The notes: generated by a model not told the origin, from the sequence alone. DNA of 64,000 nt from Atrichornis clamosus (GCA_013400975.1 WBMZ01012704.1:94356-158355); one strand, 5' to 3'. Numbered from the stretch's first letter, positions 11,536 to 24,770 are shown. Numbers and translations are program-made.

Positions 11536-14500
11536 ATCAGTGTTCAGCTGACAGAGTCAGTAAGCCTGAATATAAGATTTTCAGAAACCCTGACTCCAGT
11601 TTGGGTTGATAAAACCTAAGAATTAACTGCAGTTGGTAAGTTAGGCTCATTATTTTGCACAGGAGAGAGTGTAATACATAGGCTTTTCCTAAAGACCATT
11701 TAATTTGATAAGGATCATCTATCTGCAGATATTTTTTATTGCTATGAATAAAACCATTACCTAAAGTATTTGCTTTTTGCAGTTTCCCAAGCTTAGGATT
11801 TACTTTTACAACAGACAGCCTACTAGGTAGTTCCTATGCCTTTCCTTCTCTCTGAGGGTCGTGCTGGTGGTGTTGATGCAGCACCTCACAAAACAGATTT
11901 TCACTGCTGCCATTTCCACCATCTGCACAGCCTGTGGCCTCCCAGTGGGAAATAGCAGGACACCTCTGTGCAAACCAGGTCTGCATCCCTCCTGCACGAA
12001 AAGAACCAGGGCAGATGTTTCCACCACAGCGTTCACCCCTCTCACAGAGTGGGTGGATGATCCCCTTCAGGAACAGGGAGGTGATACACACGTTGCACTC
12101 GTGTCCTGTTGCAGATGGGCCCTGGGCTTCCTTGTTCAGTGGTATAAGCAGAGCCTGAGCATACTGCCAGCTTTGCACAGAGCTGCTGGGTTCAGGAGTA
12201 CGCAGCTGCCAATGTTTGCTGTTTCCAGGATGCTAATCTTGACTCAAGAGCTGGCTGCATTCCAGCAATGCACAACATCTTTCCATTCTGTTTAACAGCG
12301 GGATGAACCATTTGGCTTTACTGTGTAAAATGTGCTACTGTACACAAGCATGCCTGTGTGAGTTGTCCCACACTCCCCATGCCCCCCTCAAAAACGGCAG
12401 CAAAATAAAGCACAGAAGGTCGATATGCCAAAAATACGTGCACCATTCTGGCAGTCACACTGTGCTTCCCGTTTGCTCGTGACGCAGAAGCTGTATTGCA
12501 GCACGCTGCGTGAGGGAGATTTGGGCGTCAGTATCTATGTGCATGGAAGCATCCACCTGTGTACATGCCCATGTGCTCAAGGACAGAGGATTTTGCTGGG
12601 CGCTGTTGCACATAGTCCTGCAACTCCTTCCTCTGTCATACAAATAATGCATCCTTTTAAAATCCTGTATTTTAGCCTTCTTTATGCCCCTTCTGTCTAT
12701 GGGAATCTTGGCAAGAAATAAAAATTTTGCTCTCTACTTAACCTCTAGCTAAAACTGGGAAACAGTCATTAATATTTATACTCAAAATCCTGGAAAGAAG
12801 AATCCCTTATGTGTCATTTAAAATAATTATGTCAATTTAAACAGTTATAGTAAGAAATCAGTTCACAGATGTCTCTCACAATGGTGAAACAAACATTTAA
12901 CAGTCGTTAATCTCCTATCAATCAGGTGAGAATTGATTCTGCATGGACAAGAAAGTCCATATTTGCAGTGAATGAGAAATAGATTATATGAAGGGAATTA
13001 AATACGTATCTTGTGAGACACTCTAGTGTACACGATGAAGGACAAAACAAGAAAGATATGAGGGTATAATGAAGAAAAATATACAATACTAGACAGTACA
13101 GAGACACATGCAAAATAAATGTTTCTGTAAATGAAGATGTGTAAATTAGGAAACTTTTTCCTTAGTTTGCAGTTACGTGACCAGACACATAGGTAAAAAT
13201 TATTGAGGATAACTTGTTGGAAGAGTATCAAAAGTATCCCCAAATCATAGGAATCTGGACAATGTATTTCCTTCAAATCTCTTTCAAAGCACTTTCAAAT
13301 TTGTTCCAATTGATAACAAAAGATGAGAAGAAACCAAGATTGAAGTGGCTAGAATTACAATTCTATTTTTGTAAATATAGCGAAATGAGATTTAATTTTC
13401 TACCCTGGGCACCAAATTAACACTTCAGTTAAGCTATGGTAACGGTGGTAATCCTTTTACACAGATTTTTTAAATTTTTGCAGGTGATGCTTTTATATGG
13501 ACTACCTTTTAATGATGATACTATAACTGAGACACCATAAATATTTTAATAATATATTTAATACAGGCAGTAATAAGGAAGAAAAAAAATTTTGCTGTTT
13601 ACTGGATTGACTTTGCTTTTATTTAAGGATAAACACATCTCTTTTTCAGCGGCTGCTCTTATTCATTTTCAGCTACAAACATCAAGTTCCAAAATACCCT
13701 ACCTGTCAGTCAAACAATTAAGTTGCATAAATAACTGTAGCAATGTATTGTTAAAATTATACAAACATAACTAACTTAGTATAAGGGCAAGATGTTTAGA
13801 TAGACAGCAGCAACCCAACCCACGTCAGAGACAGAAGAGAAAGTGGGCATGGGACTGTGGAACTGCAATAAAGGGGATCGATTTGCATATGCAGAGATAC
13901 GTCCCTTTTTGCAGAGATGTTAATGCCCAACACCCCAGCAATACTGCACTTCACTGGGGAAAAAATGTCATAAATCCAAAAATATGATTGGGGTTTTTTT
14001 CCCTTAGCATGTATTTTCTTCTACAGATAAGACATTAAACTTTGGACAGAGTATGGCCTTCTAATATTGGGCTAAATTTTCAAAACCTGCAGTACAGAAG
14101 GTCTTGACAGCAGAGAGCTTTTATCTTGCTAAATTCAGTCCCTGAAGGCCCTGCTTGCCAGAGACACCTATAGCAGGGTTTGCCTGTCGAATTGACCTTA
14201 TTTCTGTGGGTCCAAATAAGAATTGTGCATTGGTGGATAGACATTCTCTGTTTATTAATATTATTTTTGAGTAAGAAGTCACAAAAACCATTTATTATGA
14301 TTGATTTATTACTTAAAATATATCAAAAGCAAAGTCTTGGCTATCTTATATTTTAGGCTGAAAAAGTCTTTTCCAAAAATAGGATCAGATCCTTGACTGC
14401 ATTTAATCACAGTGACAGCCCGGCTGTCGTGTTTTGGGTCATAGATACAGTGTTGGGTTTTTTTGACTTGTCTGACAGAACTGAAAAATTAAACTGCTGC

Positions 14501-14616
14501 CTGAGGTGGTCAAAATGGTGAAGTAGCAAGTGTCTCCGCAGCATCAGCAAGATCCATTCAAGGTTTGCACTGTGAACTTGATGTGAGAACAGTTCCTCCC
14601 ACTTCAGGAAAATGTG
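11536..14616. other. Unique sequence with a small CpG-rich patch
   Basis: No repeat was recognised. Positions 11860-12300 are GC-richer and open in several frames on both strands (144 codons plus, 114 codons minus), with no recognisable protein. Positions 12394-12527 hold nine CpG dinucleotides in 134 bases, unusual against the CpG-poor background. An octamer-like ATTTGCAT overlapping the palindrome TGCATATGCA lies at 13881-13893. The remainder is AT-rich. Confidence 0.45.
13881..13893. promoter_or_regulatory. POU octamer overlapping a palindrome
   Basis: An exact ATTTGCAT octamer overlaps the 10-base palindrome TGCATATGCA. Such composites resemble binding sites of POU-domain dimers. Only the motif is visible; there is no promoter or conservation evidence. 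Confidence 0.15.
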
Positions 14617-14943
14617 CACAGAATCATAGAATTTTTTAGGTCGCAAAAGGCCTTTAAGGTCATAAACGGTAAACCCAGCACTGGCAAGCCCACTGCTAAA
14701 CCATGTCCCTAAGTGACACATCTGCACATCATTTAAATACTTATAGGAATAGGGCCTCAACCACTTCCGTGGGCAGCCTCTTCCAGCGCTTAACCACCCT
14801 TTCCACGAAGAAAGTTTTCCTACTATCCAAACTTAACCTCCCCTGGCACAACTTGAAGCCATTTCTTCTCATCCTATCACTTGTTACTTGTGAGAAGAAG
14901 TTGACCCCCACCTCAGCACAATCTCCTGCCTCTAGTTGTAAGA
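14617..14943 (-). mobile_element. CR1 LINE 3' fragment
   Basis: The fragment starts with a CR1 tail CACAGAATCATAGAA read from the left. It continues through CR1 3' sequence (CTAAACCATGTCCCTAAGTG, then the block around CTTCCAGCGCTTAACCACCC) into the last part of ORF2 near CACCTCAGCACAATCTCCTG. It belongs to a different CR1 subfamily from the copy at 10657-11535: it has the ACCATGTCCCTAAGTG block rather than the GGGCAGGGACACC block. The 5' part is missing. It forms the first third of a 215-codon plus-strand frame (14703-15350) that is therefore unlikely to be real. Confidence 0.92.
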
Positions 14944-17900
14944 AGCAAACCCTGCAGGAGCAGGTGCTAATGGCTGCTCAGGATGTTCACTCTTTTCTCA
15001 TAAATGCAGGAAAGCCCTATTGCAGGTACTCCAGCAGGGACAATCTTTGGAGTAGCAGAGGTACAGGAGCTGAGCTCAGCCCTCCTGACCAATATGGCCA
15101 TCTAGCAAAAAGTGCTGCTTTAGCACATTCTGATACAGCAACTGACAGTGCTTATCAGCACAATGTGGGCTTGACTGTTTTGGCCACAGGAGTAGCCAAG
15201 GACTCTAATTTCCTGGATATCAAGGCCAGTTTCAGACAAAGACAATTTCAACCCAACCATTCATCCTGGGACAGTAATGTGTTCTCCATAGGGGTTGTAT
15301 TCATGCTGACCATTCCAGAAACGTACAAAAAGCCAGTGTCTCCTCAGTAAATAGCACAGTGGGCAGAAACCACATCAGCCTGTTGTTAATGCAGTGTGGT
15401 CTAAATGCCAGTAAATTCCTAGATTGTTTTAGAGGTGTCAATCACAGAATCACTCTAAGAGTTTTCAATGTGCTCAGCTTTCTGTAACACCACTCACACG
15501 AAAAGAAACCCAAACTTGGTCTCCTAAGGAGGTCAGCTGGCCTAGTGCTCTGCACAGAGATTATTCAGAGGCTTTGACATGCTCCATCACATTTTCTCCA
15601 CCTTGGCATTCCCCTGGCCAGTGGTGCATTTGGGCTTCCTGGGATTTATGAGAATTACATTTGTTCTTGTTTGAAGAGCATTTCACAAAGCTGGGGTGGA
15701 CATTGGCTGCATGAGAACAGCTGGTTGTATAATTCTGTGTGTTTACATCACATCTGCACCAGTGTTTATTGCTCCCTGAATAGAGGGGGTGAGAAGCTGG
15801 AGAAGGGAGGTAGAGTTGCTGTAGTTGTAAGGTCACCTGGACTATCAAGGACATGATGGGCTTGACCTTTAAAGTGTGGGTGGTGCTATTGTGCTTGGCA
15901 AACACTATTAGGACCATAGTAAACCACCCATGAATGGAACATGTTTCAAGCCCTCTCTGTCCTCTGTGGCCTAGTATATTTAATACTTCAGGTCCCAACT
16001 ACAGTGGACAAAATTTAGAGAACTGCCATCCCAAACCTGGCACCAAGAATGCCCCTATCTGCCTATGTTTTTTCAGAGGTGTTTTTCCTGTCTGGCCGAA
16101 AGTAATTTTTTTTCACCCCACTTATAGCCTAAAAATAGCAGACTAAGACATTTAAAATAAGATGCTCTGATTAGCACTCAGTGGTATGGTCTGATGACAA
16201 GCAGCCTCAAGGGTTTTTTACAGTGCAATCCAGACTTATCTTTGCTCCCCAAATATGTATGAAGAATGATAAATTTTCAACAGCTGCAGGTCATGGCCTT
16301 ACCAGCTTGAAAAGAGGCAACCAACCCAGGGCTGCAGCCTCTTCATGGCCTCCAAGGTCAGTCACCCTGAGCAGCTCCTGCACGGTCTTTGCTGGCTTTG
16401 AGCTGATGCAATAGCAGGGCTGCAGCTGTGTTCCAAACAGTGCCCAGCAGTGATTTTTATCTAATTCTCCAGAAGCTTTTGCTGACAACAAATGGGCCAA
16501 AATGACCTATTCTGCAAGCACATCATTTTAGAAAAACATGTGGGAGCAAAGGAAGAGTTGAAGAAACAGATGAGTGTACACCCTTCCAGAACCCTGGTCC
16601 TCCTTGTCTACACTGCATCTCTGCTAGTCCAGGTGAATTCAGGAATGTATCTCTTAGGCTTCTCAGATGTTTAAGCATGTCTTCCCAGACAAGTAGCTTG
16701 ATGATAGTGCAAAAACCATTCCTGTTGCCCCACATCTCCCCTTTGGGAACAGTTACCCTTGGGCTTTCAGCATTTGTCACCAGCTGATGGCACTGGGAAA
16801 GATGCAGGCATTCAGTAACAGAATATTGGCAACAGCTCACAGGGGCACGGGCTGAGGTGTCGGCGTGATGTATTAGCACCAGTAGCTGGGGTGGAGGTCT
16901 CACGGGCATTGAAATCCGAACATTAAAGTCATTGCTGACCAATTCCTGGACATTTTGTCCCCCAAGACAGAGGCATCTGATCTGCTGATGCACAGATACT
17001 GAGCTGCCATAGTTTCTGTCCACAGATGAGTTTAGCTACTTTATTTATTTCTGATCATCCCTCCCAGAGTAGTGGTGCTCCCCTACAGGAATTTTTATTC
17101 TTTCTCATAGTTCATAATTTTTAGTTTCTAAGTACAAAAGTTTTCTTGACAAAATGAAGCAATATTTGGGAGCATCACACAAGACTGTTCATTCTCTGTC
17201 TTCCTATACCTAATCTTCTACCAGTTCTTGAGCTATCTAAGTGTAAATTAGCTTTGGTACCTCTGCACTCTATGATTATACCAACCACGTACCCTGACCA
17301 ACCAGTTCAGGAGGACTTGATTTGAGTAAGATGCTCAGGACTGAATTGATTTTGGGGAATGGTGGTTCTCAGAACAAGCTTCTTCTCCTCCCTCTGCAGT
17401 AAAATCAAGTAGCATTTTGCTCCGAAAGGCTGAACAGCCCTCCCAGATTAGGTGCTGTGGTTCATATACCGAGTAGTTTTCTTGTTCCTATTTAGTCTTA
17501 TTTTTAATAAATTTCTAAATTCCTCCCAAAATCTGCAGTACTAATTAGAGGATAGTTATCCCAGCTGGTAACCTTTTATCTTTGCTGGATACTTCCATTT
17601 ACCAGCAAGGCAAAAATACAGATTACTGCCGTCACTACCATTACAGCAATCAAATGTTGCAGGCTGCCAACCACAATTCCTCCCCTGCCCCCGATAAAAA
17701 TCTTTTCTTTTAATGGAAATAAATCTTTCCAAAGCACATTTTCTTTCTGTTGTGAATAAGTGGTTTGAAACAGAAGCACACGCAGGCCTATGTGATGTCT
17801 TTTTTAACATCAGATTTCTGGGCTCCAAGGAAACCAAGCATGCACATAATATACAGAGTGACAGAGGACAAGGTGGGGTGTTTTTATTGCACTATAGTGA

Positions 17901-20522
17901 CACTCTTTTATCTGTTCTGGGCTGTTGGATACCATTTTGAGATGCCTACTGGTGGCAATATCTTCATACTTGTCTAATGTTAGGAAAATCTTTATACTGC
18001 TTTCTGAGGTGCCTCACAGGAGGCATCTCCTCCTGTTTGCCACAGGCCATCAGAGGAGAAGGTTCAGAGGGTAAAAGCGGTGTGCACCTTAGGACTTTAG
18101 GAAGAACAGTGAGCATTGCAGTAGCCAGCACCCCTGTCTTCAACAGAGAAAAATGTGCTGCTTAAACACTCAGAAAAAGGTAAAATTTAAAATCCTCCTT
18201 CCAAAATGCTTCCTGGGCAGGACCTGCTGTCATGTTGCAGTCCCAGGACCACCTGGCAGAGGGATCCCAGGGCCCCGGGCTCACAGTGCAGATGGTCAGG
18301 GGGTTCCCTCCTCCCCAGGACCCAGTGGAAGACATCCCTCTGCAGGGTCACATCAGTTGCATTCAGTTAGTGCACTGTGAGTGCATTTCATTCGAGCAAG
18401 AACAATACTCTGGCTGTGTCTGGGCACGGGGTAGTACAGGATTCACATCTGAGAAAGCTTTTCTGTTGCTGTTTTGCTGCATTTTCTGACCAGGGTGAAG
18501 AACAACTCTGAACTCCTTGAGGATGCTTTTGGAGCCAAAGTTGTTTTCCCTCTGGTTCCACCCATATGAAAATGGAGGATTTTTTAACCAAGCAACGAGC
18601 ACAGGCAGGTCAGCCACTCCAAACTCCTCCTGCCAGGAGGCAGCTGCCCAGGCTCAAACAAAAGCCTCCTTGCAACTAATACTCCCAGTGATAGAGAAGA
18701 ACAGAATGAGAATGTAAAATAGGGATTTTAAAATGAGGAGCCACACTCAAGCTTGGCCCTACAGAACCCCTGCTAAAGGACAGAAATTCGTTAACGTGCA
18801 CTGCAGATATCTACCCAGAGGTTACCTTTAACCACAAACTTAAAGGAAAAAGCTGTAGAGAAAATGGAAGGAGGGAAAAAGCAATGTATCTAGAATGTGC
18901 AGCATCAGTTATAAATATGCCAGGGTACAGAGAGACAAAAAAGGCCTGGTTAGCTCTGTCCAATAGAGTGAAAGAAAATAAAAAGGGCATTTACAAATCT
19001 CAAGCAAAAATAGATTTTTTATAAAACTAAGGGGATAGACAGCATGAGGATTCTGAAATGTAAAATATTAGTTTATACATTGGTTTGCTTTCACCAAAAA
19101 AAAGGAGATAGATTTAATGTCTTGGCTTAAATGATTTACAATGAGTAAATGAATATACAAATCATGCACAATCATTCATTCATTGAAAATAATGAATAAA
19201 AAGAATAGTGAAGAGAAGAACAGTTTGATCATAGTTTTCTAGTCTAATTTCCCATATAACATGGTCTTTTTTTCCAAGCCATTAACTTGTGTATTGAGAA
19301 GTCCAACTCCTAGATGTCTCCCAATGTACATCTGGAAAAAGCCTGTTCCCTTTCTTGGGACCTAGTAGCAGGAAGCAGAATAGGTAAAGATTTGTCTACA
19401 TTTCCCTGAGAAACTCAGTCCAGAGAGTGCTTGCTTTGTGAATCACATTGTTTTCTTGATCCAAATAACTGTTTGTACAACCCCTGTAATTCACTGCTGG
19501 TTGGTTCAAAAGCACGATGAGATTCTCCTGGCCAAAAGACTTCCAGAAGCTCCGCTGAACTCTTCCCCATGTTCAAAGGAGGATGGCAGGAGAATGGCCA
19601 GAGAGCATCTCCCTCTACCACACACTCCTATTTCAGAAATAAACAAACTTGTGTAATCCCAAAGAACAACAAGTTTTCCCAAAGCTCCAGTCCTTTGACA
19701 GTAATCAATACCAGCATGAACATGACACTCAGCCACTGCTGGTGTGTTTTGCTGTGTTTGGCATCTGCATTTCTAACTATCTTTCTCCTTGATTTTAGGT
19801 ACTTTCACACTAACAGAGTTTTAAAAGACTTCCATTCTGAAAAGAGGCACATGCAGATTTACTTTCGTAACACCATGAGGTACAAAGGACAAACAGTAAT
19901 TTATTTAACATGGACAGTAATGCCTGTCTGAGGCTTACTTTTGTGAACTGCTTATTGTAGGCAAAACCGTTAATTAATTGGGTATTTCAAGGGAATAGGC
20001 AGGCCTCCAGGAAGCCCTAATATTTTTCTGACACTAGAAGCCAACATTTGTCATCAGCAACAATCACAAACACAATTTTATAGTGGAGTTTCTTGTGTGC
20101 ATTAAGTGGATTGTGTTTAATCCCTTGATGACATGCAAAATGACATTAGTCACTATCACTTCTATAATGAATCACAAACATATCACTATAGAGTCAGCCT
20201 GCATGAGCACCGACTCCAGTGACAAAGAACAATGTGTTCTTTCAAATAAAGGGCCAATGACTGCTCTGATGGGTGTGATGGGGAAGATAGAAGAGCTTTG
20301 CCCTCCACCTTACTGTCCTGCCTGTAGAAGAGTTTTACCAAGACAACTGACATCCCCCAAGATCTTCTGCCCTTAAAATCTACTACAAAAGGTTTCGTTT
20401 AAAAGCAGATTTTGCCAGAAACCTGCTACACGTGTCCCTTCACCTCACAAATGCTCTTCTGGTGACAGGTGGCACATAGGAACAAGAGGTCCAAAGTACT
20501 GGCTCAGAAATAATAGTCATTA
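14944..20522. other. Unique non-coding sequence, 5.6 kb
   Basis: No repeat family was recognised. Open frames of 145 codons (15561-15998, minus) and 166 codons (16523-17023, minus) are the longest that are not explained by repeats. Neither translation was recognised and neither has visible gene context. A short ATCACAGAATCAC at 15440 resembles a CR1 tail but has no CR1 body beside it. Confidence 0.45.
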
Positions 20523-20707
20523 AATCATAGAATGGATTGCTTTGGAAGAGACCTTAAAGATCATCTACATTCAGGCCCCCTGCCATGGGCAGGGACACCT
20601 TCCACTGGACCACCAGGTTCATAGGCCCAACCAACCTGCCCTTGAACACTTCCAGGGATGGGGCATCCACAGCTTCTCTGGACAACTCTTCCCTTCTGTC
20701 ACCAAAA
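20523..20707 (-). mobile_element. Short CR1 LINE 3' fragment
   Basis: An AATCATAGAATGG tail is followed by GGAAGAGACCTTAAAGATCA, CTGCCATGGGCAGGGACACC and GGGGCATCCACAGCTTCTCT. These are the consecutive blocks of a CR1 3' end read on the minus strand. It is the same subfamily type as the copy at 10657-11535. Truncation comes after only about 185 bases, before any ORF2 sequence. Confidence 0.92.
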
Positions 20708-23700
20708 CCAATACAAGCAAGCTCTTGTTGGCATTGGCGTGGGATTTAAGATACTACTTTGGAGGAGCCCAAGAGGGCTTTTTTTATCTCTCTTAGTGGC
20801 CCACCTCTGCCAGTAACCCTTCATTTCACATGTACCAGTCTCTCTAGAGTACTGCAGGGGTATGGCTATAACTAACTTCCTCGTATCGCCTCAAAAGTTT
20901 GGGTTTTAAGAACTTCAGCTTATCTTCTTATAGATATCCTGCCCAGTGTCCCCCACTGACCTTATCCCTGTCTATGAGAAAATGAGAAGGCACCAAAAGA
21001 AAATAAACTTCAAAGAAACTCGCACATCCACTGTCAGACTATCAGCAGCACAACAGCCTCAGTCTCACAGATATACATGAACACAGACAACTCCCACATT
21101 CTTGCCCAGTGCTCATTACCTTCCTGACTCACCAGAGCAGCTCAGAAATAATTTAGAGATTCAATAAACTCATTAAGTACTTCCATTTACAATTTAGGAT
21201 GCTATAATCTAGTCTTGATGATTTGCAAAAATTAAATCTTTCTGACTCATCTCAGACCTGTTCCTTTCAACTGGGGTCTTTACTTACGAGATTTACATTA
21301 CTTCCTAACAGTACATACTCGAATTTTTTTATTCAAGACAGGTTTTTGTTAGAGTGTTGTTATAATAATTTTAAAGATATGATTAATGGCTCGCCCTTTC
21401 TTGTTATTTGATCGATTTCTCATTCATTTCTGTTTCTAAGACATTTTTAAAGCCAGAGAAAAAGTGCTTTCATTGCCTTTAGTTAAAGCTACTGCTACTG
21501 TTACACTTGCACTGATGTGCACCTTTAGTAGGTCTGCGCAAGGTACCTTCAAGTAAACATGATCTCTACTCTGAAAGGTTCAAACCTAAGGGCAGACAAA
21601 GAAATAACTGAAGTTTAAATGAGGGAGACAAAAATACAGTCCATACACAAAGCAATTTGTTTCTCTGTAGCTGGAGGCTGTTTCTGAAAAGGTGTCAGTT
21701 TCAAAATTTCTTTGTATTCAACAAAATTCTCAAGCATAGGATGAAGCTTAGTGTAGAGTGAGACTTCTGTTGAATAAGCATGAACTTGGACTTATGAGTG
21801 CCTTTTTTATGAGTTGAGGGTTGGTATCAGTCAGATTGAAGTCAGTGGGAGAAATTGAATGAAATGTGCAGGATACAGTACCCAGGGACTTTAGATAAAG
21901 AATATTGAGGTCATGAAACTTGAGAACCCTGATTACTTTTTTAAAAAATGAACCAATGAACCATCTTGTGACAATAGCTGAAAGTACAAAAAATTGATGT
22001 CTAAGTTGATTAAAAACGCAACAGGATTGCATGCCTTGGGTTGACAGTACAGACATTGCCTTTAACACTTGTAAACCAAAAAGTAGGCAACCTAAATGTA
22101 TTCTTTCAGTGTTCTTGGGATTTTTAAGTCGCTGTCAAGATTTGGAAGGCTTCAGTCAAGAAGACAGCTTATCTGTGATGGACTGTGCAGGAGGATGAAG
22201 TGGGCATAGGCATGACAGACACATCTTGCAAGACCGAGCTCTTCTGTCAGTCCGGGGACAGCCATTGCCAGGCCACAGCACAATGGGCCCTCTGGTGCTG
22301 CTTTCTCAGGCACGTTCCAGCTTATATGCCCAGTGGTCTGTATGGCAGAAAGCAAAGAAATTCCCCCAGGAAAAGCAGGCTGAAGGACACAGGGGCTTTT
22401 TTCCTTGTCTCTTTCAGTTCTGGGAAGGGGGTGTGCTCCAAATCTGTCCTGAGTCATGGACCCCTTTTCTTTGTGCTGTACCCTTTGAGACAGCTCAAGG
22501 GTTCATCACATGTCCCCATAACCTTTCCAGTGCTGGGCTGAATGAGATCATTCCAGGTTTTCTGAAATCCTGGCCATGCCTGTTCCTCTCCTCTGCACTA
22601 CCTACACTGGGTCCTTGTGAGACCATGATCCTTCCAAATATGTGGTTCCCAGAGACCCCATATGTCCCACATACCTCTATGGCCTTTCCAGTCCTGAGGA
22701 GAGGATTATTTCACATATCTTGCAGACTATGCTCTTGTTTAGATACCTGGATAAGATATTCACCCTTTAGCAGTAGTACATTTTCACCTAATGTCCAGCT
22801 GTTATCTCCAGCAAATCCAATGTTTTTCCTCTCGGGCTGTTAATCTCTATTACCTGCTCACTTGAACCTTCACTGCTGAAGTCCTGATGATGGCTGCACC
22901 CTGTCTCATCTGGTTTTATTTCATCACTCTATTAAAATATAAGCTTGTGTAATATTCAAGGCTTCAAGAAATAATTTCATGTTTTCTTGCATGATCTTTC
23001 TTTTTACTTTCTTCTCCATCCTTCTGAATTTCAATTCAGAAGTGTAAATTTAGTCTATAAAAAGCCATTTCTGACATAAAGAATAAATATAGTCCCCATA
23101 AATGAAATAGAAAAAAGGTACTGGGTTTATTATTTACTTTTCAGTTCAAATTATTTTTCACATGCCAAGGAAACAGCAAATTAGCATAAGGGTGGGCTTC
23201 CAGGTACAATGAATCCAGAGAACAAAACCATGTTTTGCTGCCAGAACTACATGATGTGTTTTGTCTTCTCTCATCATTTTTCATGCTGAATTTCTCCACT
23301 TGCACTCAGGGTAGAACCAAGTTATTAAATGGAACCTTACTTACATAAGAAGCACATGACAGAGCATTTTAGTAGTTCCTGCAAGGTCGTTAAAAGGGGT
23401 GAATCTCTGTATGAGTAAAACCATCTGACTGGAAGACCAAATAGAAAGACAAAAATGAGATTTCAGATGCCTCCTCCTGCGTGTGCTGATAATGTGTTTA
23501 TTTTTTCAAATGGAGGTTACCAGCAATGTCAGCCACATACAAAGACTGAGGGCAGATCAGTTCCAGTGAAAGAGATTAGCATAGTTTTTCTGAGGTTGGT
23601 GTATTCAATCAAAAATAAAAAGAAAAAAGCAAGAAGAATTTGAAATGTGTCATGAATATATCTTTTGTACTCTCTAGACCTTAAGCAAATAATTGAAAAG

Positions 23701-24460
23701 CAACCCTAGTTATGAGTCATGATACTTCTCTAACAATGAGAATTTATTCTTGATGCCTGCAATGACATTATTTAGTTAGATATTGTGCACTCTTTATCTA
23801 CATCTTTCTTGTAAAGTTATAGAAATGCACCAAAGGGTATTTAAATTCCTTTGCGATCCATCCATAAGCCCACTTAAGGTACATTGCATTAGATATTGTA
23901 CAAAAGGAGTTTTCAGGTATCTAGTCAACAGTGCAGTGTTGCTTTCTATCCAGAGTTTTAGCTCAGCTGAGTGAGTGAAGCTCAGTAAAACTGAGTGGCT
24001 TGCTCTTGATTGCAATGCACCTTGAATCCATGGCTCAGCTGGTTTTAACTTTTTTCCAGCACCAGTCACAATAGCATGAAGTGGCTTTAAGGCAGAACAT
24101 GGAAACTTTTGAAGGCTTTGCACAATACAAATGAAGAAGGCTGAAGCACCTGCACATCTGACACTTGGACAACCCTTGGCAGATCTGGATGAGCTGGTTC
24201 ACAGCAGAAGAACAGTGAGGACCCCAAATGAGTCTTCATTGTAAACAAGTAGATGGTGGAGGAGCTGAAATGTGTTTGAAAAAGGTATGGAGCAGTTTTG
24301 TTTCTGGTGAAGGACACTTTAATATTTGTGACAACTCTTAGGCTGATCCATGGCGGGTGCCTCCTGTCTACACTGCCCACATTTGGTAGCCAGATAACTA
24401 GCCAAGGAGTTCACATGGTTCATCATGGACAACCTCTTTGGCAGAAAGAAGCCCACGCTG
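20708..24460. other. Unique non-coding sequence, 3.8 kb
   Basis: No repeat was recognised. A 205-codon plus-strand frame at 22226-22843 overlaps a 118-codon frame in another phase and a 101-codon minus frame. The translation is rich in Ser, Pro, Phe, Leu and Cys, looks like chance coding, and was not recognised. Confidence 0.45.
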
Positions 24461-24590
24461 GGATAGAATAGAATAGGATAGGATAGAATAGGATAGGATA
24501 GGATAGGATTGGATAGAATAGAATAGAATAGAATAGAATAGAATAGAATAGAATAGAATAGAATAGAATAGAATAGAATAGAATAGAATA
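24461..24590. repeat. Pentanucleotide microsatellite (GAATA/GGATA)26
   Basis: Twenty-six tandem pentamers fill exactly 130 bases: 18 GAATA, 7 GGATA and 1 GGATT. The 15 units next to the CR1 body (24516-24590) are all GAATA. The GGATA variants are confined to the far half. The array occupies the place of the CR1 3' tail, so on the minus strand it reads as an expanded TATTC tail followed by TATCC. It is long and pure enough to be polymorphic. Confidence 0.98.
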
Positions 24591-24770
24591 TTTCAGTTGA
24601 AAGGGACCTACAATAATCTAATCNGAAAGGGACCTACAATAATCATCCAGTCCATTTGCCTGACCAGGTTAGGGCTGAAAAAGTGAAGGCATGTTGTCAA
24701 GGGCATTGTCCAGATGCTTGCTATGGCTGTGCCATAACAACCTCTTAACACCTCTTTGTTTATCACAGTA
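24591..24770 (-). mobile_element. CR1 LINE 3' fragment with expanded tail
   Basis: The CR1 3' end is read on the minus strand from the left: TTTCAGTTGAAAGGGACCTA, CATCCAGTCCATTTGCCTGA and GGGCATTGTCCAGATGC. This is the CR1 type whose tail is built of ATTCT units, here grown into the adjoining 130-bp array. The fragment is only about 180 bases. It is interrupted by an undetermined base at 24624 flanked by a repeated 20-bp sequence, probably an assembly problem rather than biology. The copy at 49185-49620 is the same type in opposite orientation. Confidence 0.88.
24599..24644. other. Single N between identical 20-bp sequences (probable assembly join)
   Basis: The 20-mer at 24599-24618 is repeated exactly at 24625-24644, separated by TAATC and one undetermined base at 24624. 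A single N bracketed by a direct repeat, immediately beside a microsatellite, is what an unmerged contig overlap looks like. A true short duplication cannot be excluded. Confidence 0.8.

Noticed and set aside
11070..11609. Open frames of 179 and 126 codons, plus strand
   Set aside because: Both are antisense to the ORF2 end of a CR1 on the minus strand.
14703..15350. Open frame of 215 codons, plus strand
   Set aside because: Its first third is antisense to a CR1 fragment and the remainder was not recognised; there is no start context or gene environment.
15438..15460. CR1 tail-like ATCACAGAATCAC
   Set aside because: No CR1 body follows on either side; too short to call.
16523..17023. Open frame of 166 codons, minus strand
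   Set aside because: No recognised family, no visible promoter or splice context; judged a chance frame, though it is the longest one not explained by a repeat.
22226..22843. Open frame of 205 codons, plus strand
   Set aside because: Overlapped by open frames in other phases and on the other strand; composition rich in Ser, Pro, Phe and Cys is typical of non-coding DNA.
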